Positions 11,401 through 23,400 of a stretch of DNA of 64,000 bases are shown here, in pieces; within the stretch, counting starts at the first letter, position 1, and each line of letters begins with the position of its first letter. The notes under the pieces are model-generated. The model was not told the DNA's origin, did no database searches, and saw only the letters and a list, made by a program, of their open reading frames with translations. Source of the DNA: Apoda limacodes. Lineage: Eukaryota > Arthropoda > Insecta > Lepidoptera > Limacodidae. The DNA lies in assembly GCA_946406115.1 (NCBI GenBank), contig OX291552.1, positions 10,922,836 through 10,986,835 on the forward strand, written 5' to 3'. Made by a program: the position numbers and the translations under genes.

Positions 11401-14400
11401 GAATGATCCAGGATTCCCAATCTATTGTCTGATTGGTGAAAAGAGGCGGACCCCGGTCTTATGATGTGCATGGATATGTGTATCCAGCATTCAGCTACTA
11501 CTTACTTCTTCGGGGAATATAAATACTTACCACACAGACGTACAATACTGTAACTAGTTTAACGTTTAAGATATTTATTTATAAGCAATTTAATAACAGT
11601 CAAATTGATTGATGGTATAGTTTTAAACCCTTTTTACAGGTTTTCTTTGGTGTGATGATGGGTGCAATGAATTTCGGAATATCCTCAACCCTCATGGAGG
11701 TATTTGGTATTGCTCGAGGCGCAGGCGCACAAATATTCTACCTGATCGACAACATTCCTTTAATCAACCCCTTGCTCAACCGTGGAGAAGTGCCACCTTC
11801 TTGTGATGGAAACATTGAATTGAGAGACGTCAAGTTTCATTATCCATCACGACCAGATGTTGAAGTACGTAACTCTTATATTCTTTAGCGTTACTAAGAT
11901 GGGTTGCAAATTACTAGATAATTTCGTATGTCTTATTAAGAAGTATAACTCCCCCCGTATATATTAATCTCTTTGTATAACTCCTAGTGACTTATAAAGT
12001 CCTAGTACTGATCAATCTTACAAACACACAAAATCTTCATAGAAATAAGAAATACAATATAAATATACATACATAGAAATAATCTTTCTTCGTTTATGAG
12101 TCCTTGAAGGTTAGAATCTTAGAAGAAAATATATTATACGTGTTATTTCTATAGCTATATCATCAATATGGCTTAATGTACTGAATGTACAATAGCCATT
12201 AAGTATTAAGATTAAGATTAAATAAATACTTTCGTAGCAAATGTGCAGTCAAAAGATAAACCTCGAGCCCAAAGATGACTGACGTATCTTTGCTCGAGAC
12301 AGTATTATTAAGAAGTATAAAGTATTGCATAGTCGGTGGAAGACCGTTACCATGTAAAATCATATAAAGCGACCAACCCCCAATGCTGGAAACGTTGTGT
12401 AAAATACTACATTTGTGATACACATCGCATAGATATTCTCCTGACTGCAACGACTATTCAACTTTTCCATTGCTTTACAAAAAGATCCCACGGAAATAGG
12501 TTTTTCTGAAGGAGATTCTGTGAGAGTTTACATTGAAGCAAGCTATCGCATAAAATAAATATTTCCCTAACTGCAACGACCTTTCAATTAACCCCTTGCT
12601 TTATAAAAAGTTTTTACGGAAATAGGAAATGTAAGAGGTCACATTGCAGCGAAACAACGGAGTAACCTAAGTCTTGACACAAAGATAGTTGAGGGACAGA
12701 AAAGAACACAGGATACTATTAACCACGATTGAAAATTCCCAGGGGAATAAGATTTCTGAAGTTCTAACCACCGGCCACTATATCTTCAAGTCGCAAAATA
12801 GTAATAGGATGAATCGATTATTGGTAAATAGTTAGAGAGACGGAAGGCATTACTGTAGTACCCCGATCGAGAGTTCCAATGGTAAATGGTGAAATTTTGT
12901 TACTTTTCCTTTTACGTCGCAAAAAACGGGGTAATTGTGTTTTTGGCAAAGAGGTAGTTAGAGGGACAGAAAATTGTTGAAATATGCAACAAATATGTAC
13001 TTTGCCACATGCATGCTATTTCTGATACATGGTCGCGTTCTATATCTATGGTGTTTTTAAAAAGATAAGTTTGATATTAATGTCATTCATACAATGGTTC
13101 TATTAAAAATACTATATGGATTATTGGTTTAATTTACATGCTCACACAACTTCAATAGGTTGTTGGCCCAGTATGCTTGTAAAAAATTAAAGTGTTGTGT
13201 GTACATAAGTAACTAAAACTACGGTAAAGTAGTCATAAACAGTAAAGCATTGTAAAAAGTAAAAGTGTAACTGCGGTCAAGCAGGGTAACAGTTATGGAA
13301 GGTTCAGTAGTCAATACTAGTGCTTCAATTAAACAAGGGGGGGTAAAAAATTGGGGTTCATGGAAATTCCAAGTACGCGTTTTATTAAAAAGCGGCAGAT
13401 GTTTTTGGCATAGTGGACGGTTCAGTCAAGCTCCCGTCGAATGAAAAACAATAAAAGGTGGATCTGGTATCTATATGGCAAAAGAAAGATGCAATAGCAC
13501 AAGCCATTATTGTTACTAGACTGTCAGAAAGTGTTATTGCTCAAGTAATTAGTTGCGAAACGGCTAATGAAATTTGGAAAAAATTGCATACTATCTATGA
13601 ACAAAAAGGTAAACTATCATTGCATCTTGCACAGCAGAAATTTTTTGCTTTGCAGTACAAGGATGGCGAGAACATATCTTGCATAATTTTCTTGCACAAG
13701 TTGAAGAAATAATTTCTCAGTTAAAGACTTTAGGTGGTGAAATACGAGAAAAAATATGGTAATAATAAAAATAACAACATGCCTGCCTGAAAAATTTCAA
13801 TATTTTATTTCTGCGTGGGATTCAGTACCGAAAAGAAAACGAACTTTGGATGAGCTGTCAGTGCGGTTATTAATTGAAGAACAGCGATTCAATTCTCGAC
13901 AAGATGATAAAACTTCAGCACTGTCAGCGGTCAAAAACCTGAGGAGGTGTTTTAAGTGTGGTAAAGGTGGCCATTATAAACAAGACTGTAAGTTCAATAA
14001 AAGTAGTATTAAGTTTTGTAAATATTGTACAAAACAAGGCCGCCTAATTCATGAATGTTGGTTTACAAAAGACCAAGGTAACTTTAGTAAGGCAAACGCA
14101 CACAGTAATGCCTTCCCCGTGTCATGACTTCCCGTAACTAACTCACAATGCATAAATAACGAATGGGTAATGGACAGTGGCGCATCGGAACATATGTGTT
14201 ACGACAAAAGTTTGTTTTACAAATATGAAATATTGCAAATACCAAAATCTGTTTTGATAGGTGATGGCACGAAAACTTGAAGCATTTGACGGAGAAAACT
14301 GGATAGTTACCACTTTATACAAGGTTTTACATGTGCCCGATATTAAAATAAATCTTTTTTCAGTTAGTACGGCTACAGACAAGGGATATGCACTTCGAAT

Positions 14401-17400
14401 GGATACTGAAAGCTGTAAGTTTATCGAGAAAGATTGCGAATCTACTGTTGCTGTAGCTACTCGTAAAAATAACTTGTACATTATGAGCTTCAGGTATGTA
14501 AATTTCTTTGCTCTAATAGGACGCTCTTACAGCAATATAACTGAGTGGCATGATAAAATGGGCCACCAAGATATAGAGCAAATTAAAAATATTCTGCAAA
14601 GAAGTGACATAGATTTTACATAAGGAAATGAAAATTCATGTTTATCTTGCCTTAAAGGTAAACAACATAAGTTACCGTTTCCTTTAAGTGAATTTAAAGC
14701 TCAGAGACCTGGTCAGCTAATTCATACGGATTTGTGTGGTCCTATGGACACACCTTCTTTAAGAGGTGCAAAATATTATTTGTTGATTAAAAATGATTTT
14801 ACTAGATACAAAACTGTTTATATTCTAAAGAACAAGTCGGACACGGTGGGTCAAATTAGGCATTTTATCAAACAAGTTTTGGAACAATTAGGTTTCAAAG
14901 TAGAAGTTATACGCTCAGATAATGGAAAAGAATTTATCAATAATGAGATGAGTATTTAAACTAGTGACTATGGAATTATACATCAAACAAGTGTTGTTTA
15001 TATTCCGGAACAAAATGACCGTGCGGAACGAGAGATAAGAACTGTGACAGAAGCAGCTAGGACTATGCTATTAGCAAAAAATATGGATAAATCATTATGG
15101 GGAGAGGCAATCAATACAGCCGTGTTTGTAATAAACAGAACTGGCAAAAGTTCTATAAAAAATAAAACTCCATATGAATTATGGTACAATACAAGTTTGT
15201 TTGATATAAATGAACTTAAAATATTTGGGTCTAGGGTAGCACAAGAAACGACAAAAATGGGATCCTACATGTGAAAAAACAGGTTTTTTTGTGGGTTACG
15301 CAGAGAATACGAAAGGTTACAGGATATTTTTTCCAGAAAAAAATGATGTCGTAATAAAAAGAGATGTAGTTTTTTTAAAAGGAGAGTATACAGAAAACGA
15401 AGACTACAATAAAATTAAAGATGACACAACAATTCCAATTCTGTAACGGAATATCAATACTACCTTTTCACATCCAAAAGAAAATTTGGAACAAAATGTA
15501 GATGTGATACCAACATCATCAAATGTTGAAAAGTATAATACAGAAACGGAAGAAGAAAAGAATGATAATGATAAGACTCTTGATGAAACCAATATTGAAA
15601 AGCAATCTGATGAAACTCTAGACCACTCAAAGTATGAAATCACACCAGAGCTTGGCCGTCCCATAAGGGATAAGCATAAGCCAATGTAGACAAAAGATTT
15701 TGTCACAATTTTTTTGGTAGTAGGAGACGAACCACAGACTTATAAAGACGCTATCAATAGAGATGATAAAATAAAATGGTAGCCATGGAAAAGGAATTAA
15801 ACACTTTAAAAGAAAACAACACTTGGTCAGAGGTAGGAGATATTCCGCCTGGTACAAAAATTGTCTCTACAAAATGGGTTTTTAAGATAAAAGAGTTAAA
15901 TAATAACGGAAAAATGTACAAAGCTCGATTGGTGGCAAGGGGGTTTGAACAAGCAGATTGTGACATGGAAATCTATTCCCCTGTGGCAAGATTGTCAACA
16001 TTCAAGGTTTTCATGGTGGTCGCAAATAAAATGAAATGTACAGTTCATCAAATGCATGTTGTTGGTGCATTTCTTAATGGAGATATAAATGAATGTGTTT
16101 TTATAAAACTGCCGACGGGTGAAACATGTAAGTTAAATCGATCACTTTATGGCCTAAAAAAATCCCCAAGATATTGGAATAAAATTTTTTACGAATTTAT
16201 GAAGACACAAGATTTTGAAAGGTCGAAAAATGACTTCTGTTTATGTTCTAGAAAAATGGAAAATATTTATATATACGTCCTTGTTTACGTAGATGACATT
16301 ATTCTTTTTAGCAACTACGAAAATTGTGTAAATAACTTTAAAATGGTCTTAAATGAAAATTTTAAAATGAAAGATATGGGCATAGCATCCAATTATTTAG
16401 GTATAAATATATATCAGTCCAGTGACAAAATTTTAATCAGTCAAGAAAAATACCTTGAGAAGGTGCTTGCTAATTATGGAATGACTAACTGCAAGTCAAA
16501 AGGTAAACCTATAGATCAAAACTTTGATTTTAATTTATTACAAAGAGCATCGTCTGAAAGTGTAGGCAATAAATCGCAAATCTCATGTATGCTGTATGTA
16601 GAACTAGACCTGATTTGTGTGAAGCTGTGTGCTTTCTTAGCCGATTCCAACACTGTGCGAGCCAAATGCTACATGCAGCATTAAAACGAGTTTTACGGTA
16701 TACTCGTATTAAAGGAACTATTCACCTTGCTTTCGTTTATCAAAGTCAAGATACATATCTTATAGGCTTTGTTGACGCTGACTGGGCTGGTGATATTCAA
16801 GATAGAAAGCCTACTTCGGGTTACGTTTTTAGGATATTCGGTTGCCTTGTTTCTTGGTGTTCAAAAAACAAACTAGCGTATCATTGTCGTCAACTGAATC
16901 AGAGTACATTGCTTTGAGTGTGGCAATATCTGAGGCTTGTTGGTTAAGGAATCTGTTGTCTGATTTTAATATTGATAATAAGTTTGCAGAAATATCAGTC
17001 ATAAAATTAGCGTACAAAAATGAAAATAATAAAATACTGAAACACTTAGACATAAGATATCATTCTGTTATTGATAAAGTCAAGGAATTTGTTTGCTTAA
17101 AATACATTAAAACAGATGAAAACATTGCCGACATACTTACTAAACCGTTAGGAAAAATTCTGTTCTTAAAATTTCGACGGATGATTTTGTCAGAATGATT
17201 TGTTTTATTAATTTATTCTAAAGCATTTTATATTTATTATTTTGATTTTTTCGCTCTTAACATTTGAGTACAGTATTTGTTGAGGTAGGATGTTGAAATA
17301 TACAACAAATATGTACTTTGCCACATGCATGCTATTTCTGATACATGGTCGCGTTCTATATCTATGATGTTTTTAAAAAGATAAGTTTGATTTTAATGTC

Positions 17401-20400
17401 ATTCATACAATTATTGGTTTAATTTACATGCTCACACAACTTCAATAAAAATAACATAGAATATATACTTTTTACAACGATTAAATTAGTTTCACCACCT
17501 GTTTGGGTCAAACTATACAATCGTAATTTCGATCACATCCAGACTAGCTGAACGCTCAAATTTTTAGGGATAAGTTTTCGATTTGTAAAAAAGGACTTAC
17601 CCAACCAGGTAGAATCTTTAAAAACTAAATTTAAGGCGGGTGGAACCGCGGGCAAGATTTGGCATGTTTTAGTCCCTGGGAAGGGCATACGCTACTTGAA
17701 AACATCAAGTATGGATCGGTTTTGAGGGTTTGTTCCAAAAAGGAGAAATGGAACCCTTATAGGATCCCTTTGTTGTCCGTCTGTCGGTCTGTCTGTCAAG
17801 AACCTTTTTCTCAGGAAAACGTGAAGTCATAACGTTAAAATAAATATTGAATACTAAGGTCTACGGTCCCTTGAAACTGTAAAACAAATCAAGCTTCTAA
17901 GTCAAGGCAATAAAAAAATACGGCCATATTTGTCGCATATTTTGGCATTCACAAAAAAACAAAACCTATGGGGTACTTCCCGCTGACCTAGAATCATGAA
18001 GTTTGGCAAGGAGCAATGCCATGTAGCACACATAAAGGAATAAATCTGAAAACCGTAAATTTGTTGTTATATCACAAAAATTGTAATTATTATACTTATT
18101 TGCAGTCCGTAAACCACAACCAATGTCGATGTATTGGGACAACCGTCGTCCAACGGCAAAGTTAAATTTGTTTCTCAATACAGTTTACCTTTAACGGAAA
18201 CCCTCGGTGCGCGAGTCTGACTCGCACTTGACCAGTTTTTTTGTATAATTGAGGAGTTGCCATTGAAATGCTACACCGAAAACCGAATTTAAGCCGGGTG
18301 CTTGGAATCGCGGGCAAAATTTGGCATGTTTTAGTCCCGAGAAAGGACATAGGCTACTTGAAAACGTCCAGCGTGGGTCGGTTTTTTTTCTATAATTGAG
18401 GAGTTGCCGATGAAATCCTATACCGATAACCAAATTTAGGGTGGGTACAAATTTAGGTAATAGAATAGCGGGCAAAATTGGGCATGGAGATAGTTTTAGT
18501 CCCGGGAAAGGACATAGGCTCCTAGAAAGCGTCGAATGTGAGTCGTTTTTTTTCTATAACTAAGAAGTTGCCGTTGAAATCCTACACCGATGACCGTATT
18601 TAGAGCTGGTGGAACCGCAGGCAAAATCTAGTTGATAATTATTATTATAGCTATTCCTGCAGGAAATTTTGATTTTTCTGGCATAAAAAGTACCCTGGGT
18701 ATCTATATCTTTTTCTTCCTCTACAACTATCCCTGTCTCAATTTTTTTGCTTAATTTGATGCGTCGTTGCGGAATGAAGGAACGATTCACAAACCATCAA
18801 ACAAACTGTTTATTACCCACTTACTTTCGCACTTATAACATTAAGTGTGCGGGGGCAGGGTTTAAGGTTAAGTGTGAACTGTGTAGTGAGCGTTCTGTGT
18901 CTATCTCTTTTGTCATATCACCTTCTCTCCATTACTGCTTACACTTGAACTTGTGTTTAATAAGTGAAACTGATTTCTGTGTGATATTTCAGGTGTTGAA
19001 AGGTGTCACGTTGACCGTAAAGCGTGGCCAGTCTGTTGCTCTGGTGGGACACTCCGGCTGCGGAAAGTCCACGATTATCCAGCTTATATCTAGATACTAT
19101 GACCCTGCTGATGGAAGTGTAAGTGTCCTTAAAGGGTCTCTTGTTTCCGTTAGAACTTGAATACTAACTTTGGACTGCCATAAGTGCCATTTTGAACGTC
19201 CCGGTTTATAACGGACTAAAGTCTATTTACGACGACACATTTTTCTCAAAAAAGTTTATTTGAAATAAATGAGGTACTTACTACAAATACAAATCCCAGC
19301 CGTTCCCAGCGGTTTTAAACGCGTTTATTTACTGTTCCACTCTTAAGGGCTGTGGCTTAAAGATATATAAACCTTGGTCAAGAATTAGGCTGACAAATGC
19401 AAAAAAAAAATTCAAGACCCACCCCAGCGCGTCGCTGGCCCGCGCTATATAACTTCGTTTTGACTTAGCGTTCTATCTGAATTATTTACTTTTTGCTCGG
19501 CTCTAGCTGTAACATGAGTGTAAGCCTTTCTTAAGAATCGGGCTATTAAATGCAAAACAATTTAAAACAAACCTACAAACTCTTTAGCTTCATTGTACTA
19601 GTAGATATAGATAGTAAGCAAGCGATATAGAGATCAAAATTATATTTAATTCTATTCGGGCTTTCAGAATGCATTAGTCATGTGGTTAGGACGTAAGATA
19701 AGCCAATTTTATATGATCTATCAATAGCCAATATTACCGTCCGAACATCATTTGCGATTACCTAAACCAATTGTTAGCCAGATAACGCCAAATCTTTGTT
19801 GGTCTTACACATTGCCTCTAGTAAATCTTCCACCTAATCAAGATAAATAAAAGAATAGATTTTTTAATCTTTGATTGGCAAAAAAAACACCCTTTCATGT
19901 TTAGTTTGTATATTAAAAAAGGTAATTCCATTAAAATTAAAGTTGTAATTTAATAAAAGCCTTATTTATTTTCTATTAATTTCAGTCACAATAGTGCAAA
20001 ATACCAAAATTCCTTCTATTTTGGTAAGGTGGGTGGACCATGGAAGGCCACTGTAACGAAAAACAGTTTTTATTAGTTCATTTACTGGATAAATGAAAGA
20101 AATAAATTATTAATTAACACTTTGTTTTATTGTGTAACATATAAATTACATTTTTTTTATTCTAACTGTAATTACTATCTATTAAACTTAACTTTTATTA
20201 AGCTCTTCCAAACGGCCTTGCAAGGAACAGGGCTCCATGCAAGGCCAATATTATAAATCAGTCGTTCAACTTAAAACTAGAGTTGTAATAATCAAAATAT
20301 CCGCTTTTTCTTAAACTACATAAAAAGCTCTTTCATTTAAACGAAACATTGAATGCTTAACATATTATAATTTTCTTTAAAAAACTCAACGACCATTCCT

Positions 20401-23400
20401 TGAACACCATCGTATAACTAAGAATATAATAATGGAAATTATTTAAAAATTATAGTAATGAGTATTATATCGATAATAAATAAGTTACCAATGCGTTTTA
20501 GAATAAAATTATAAAAAAAAAGTTGGCCTATAATGGCCTTCTTATGGGTCCGTTCTTTGTAAGGCCAAAATGTTCCTAAGCAGGCCAAACTAACAAGTAT
20601 CATCTATGACAAGCTATTTTTTATATTTAATAAAATAATAGACACTACAGACTAAGTACTTCGATAATTACGAAATTATAATGGCACATAGTCAGTTTTG
20701 TAGTCAGAAATATTTAAAATCAACCATTCCTAAGATATAAACGAACATATAAGAAAATAATAACTAAAAATTCATCAGCATTTGTATTAAGTTGATTACT
20801 TTGTACTGCTTCCATGGCACGTCTTAAACTATCTTCATCCCATGCACTACCTCTTTTTCTAGGTTTTGATCCTGACATTCTTGAAATCTGGAATTATGCG
20901 TATAAAATTTAATCATCTGTTCAATTATCGACTTATTCTCATAGCGATATTTACTGAGATAATTTAATGATACTTATATCTGTAATAAAATAATTTTGAA
21001 AGAAAAGTCTATTCACTCTGAGTTAAAATGTTAAATAATCCTTATAAATTATAAAATTATAAACATAAAACATTGTTTTAACTTACCCGGTACACATTCC
21101 CCGGTGTTCATATTTCCATGATTTGTAAATGGTCCTAGTAAGGCCCATGTACCCTAGCAAGGCCAACCGTTAAATTTTTGATTGGCCTTATAAGGAACCA
21201 TCGGCTTTCATAAGAACACTACCTATATTTTAATTGAAATCGAAGCAAAATTATAATGTTTTTCTTAAGTACCATAACAAATTCTTATATGAAAATTTAC
21301 AGTTTAAAAAAATAAGATAATAATAGGTTATTTACATAAAAAATTACCTTTTGCGGTGCGCGAGAATTACAATTTTGACGTCGTCATCCGAAGTCTACGA
21401 AGCGAGGGACCGCACTAACAAAATAGCGACGCGAGCGACTCGCCGCCGCGTCTGTGTGCTTGAGTTTGATAGAGCTTAGTGTGAGTGGAAGGAATTTGTC
21501 ATCACATGAAAATAACTATGACTTTTTTATGGTTGGCCTTCAAAGGAGCATAACCTTCCATGGTCCACCCACCTTATTTTACTCTTTTCTTGCACCCGAA
21601 TGTTCGGTGTTTAAACCAAATTTTGGCCAAATTCCCGAGTTCGGTTCAAGCTGCCGAAATTAGGTCAAACCAAATGTGAAACAAATGTCGGCCCATCCTT
21701 AGTGTCAACGCAGCCCTTTTTAGTAAGGCTACGCTGTTTGTCTGTCTATCCCTCTATCTTTTAGACCGAAGTAGATAGAATCCTGATGTTCACAGAATAT
21801 GTGTTATTATGGCGGATTTTCTAAGAAATAGTACAAAAAAAAGGAAAATTTACTTGAGTATGGAAACATGTTTTTATTGTATTTGCTGTACCGTAAAAAC
21901 GGTAATACACACGAGCTTCGAACGTGAAATGATTTTAATGTAACCTCTATAGTAAAACAACAAATAATTAAACTGGTCAAGTGCAAGTCGGATTCGTACA
22001 TTCTTTGGTGGTGTGTCATTCACTATTGATAAAATACTAATAGCCTAGATAAGTAAGTAGGTACCTACTTACTTAGAAAGCGACATGCACGTAAAGATAC
22101 CATATCATAATCGATAAAAATACTATAAGGTAATACGTATTTAGTGTAGAATTAGGATGTATTTCTAAATCTATTTCGTTCTTCAAATTTCGTTTTATAT
22201 CTTAAAAAGAATTATATGACCTCTCATCTAAAACACACTATTCCTTCTGCTATCTTGGGCTATTACCGTGACATAATCATTGCCTAGAGCTAATTGAGTA
22301 TACTTTCTCATCATTCAAGATAAATAAATGGGTAAGCACCTGTTAAATTTTGTAAGACTGTAGTCAAGATTTTATTATTTCTTTATATTATGTAGGTACC
22401 GTTTACTATAGTCAAAGTCAAAGTTAAAATGGTTTATTCAAATTAGGATATTACAATCACTTTTGAATTGTCAAAGTTATAATTTTTTTTTGAAACCTTC
22501 CACCTTCCCTCCGATTCACAATGTTTTTGATTTCTACCGAGAAGAATCCGGCAAGAAACTCGATAGTTCCTCTTTTAAAAACATCCTAAAAACTAAAAAT
22601 ACAGTCAATGTTTTAAATAAAAAATTTAAGCCGTACAATTTTATATTATTTCCATTTAAATTTGGTCTACCTATGCATCCTGTAATTGAGCATCTTCAGT
22701 CCCATGGATTTTTATCATCTTCATAGTCTGAAATATTGTAGTATGCCTTTTTACAATGCTTAATAAAAGATTTAAATTAACTTATTGATAGCTTTTGAAT
22801 ATTATTGGGAACTTTGTTGTAAAAGTGTATACATTGCCCCATAAAAGAGTTACTTATTTTGTATAGACGAGTATCATGCACCAACAGCTTATTTTGGTTT
22901 TGGCTTATAAATTAAATACTAAAGCATACGACCATTTTTCCTTTAATAATACGGAACCACTCACAAAAACTAAAATAATAATATTCTTCGATAACAAAAG
23001 TATAGATTTTTTATTAATTTATTTTAAAAAAAAATAATGAAAAGATTATCGTTGTTTATTAGCTGTGTGTGTTCTCAGCAAATTTTTAAAATTTCTTGTA
23101 CAAACGATACTCTTGGCACAGTTTTACACTCAGTATCCGATTCTAACTTACACTGGACCTTTTTTTACATTATTGTTACTATGATTTAAAATTTGGTAAA
23201 TATGTGTTTCGATTTGAGCTTGATTTTACTTTTTAACCGACTTCAAAAAAGGAGAAGATTCTCAATTTGAATGTTTTTTAATCTATATTTGGGCAAAACT
23301 CCGTCATATATAGACGGATTTAAAAAAATATTTTTGTATATAAAAGGGTAAGGGTAATTCCGAGATGGTCCCATTTTAATGTAATGCATTTTAAACTTAA

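Larger units (their letters stand above)
12975..17447 (+). mobile_element. Ty1/Copia LTR retrotransposon, degenerate, in ABCB intron 7
   Basis: The LTRs at 12975-13157 (183 bases) and 17291-17447 (157 bases) both start TGTTGAAATAT and end TTCAATA. The same 5 bases, aaaat, flank the element at 12970-12974 and 17448-17452 as a target duplication. After the 5' LTR comes a primer-binding site, and before the 3' LTR a purine tract gaggtagga. Internal order is gag, protease, integrase, reverse transcriptase, RNase H, which is the Copia order. The reading frame is broken several times, so this copy is dead. It accounts for most of the 7.1-kb intron 7 and lies in the same orientation as the host gene. 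Confidence 0.92.

Noticed and set aside
14143..14481. 112-codon ORF on the - strand within Copia
   Set aside because: It is the antisense shadow of the Copia protease region.
15404..15706. 100-codon ORF on the - strand within Copia
   Set aside because: Shadow of the acidic linker before the reverse transcriptase.
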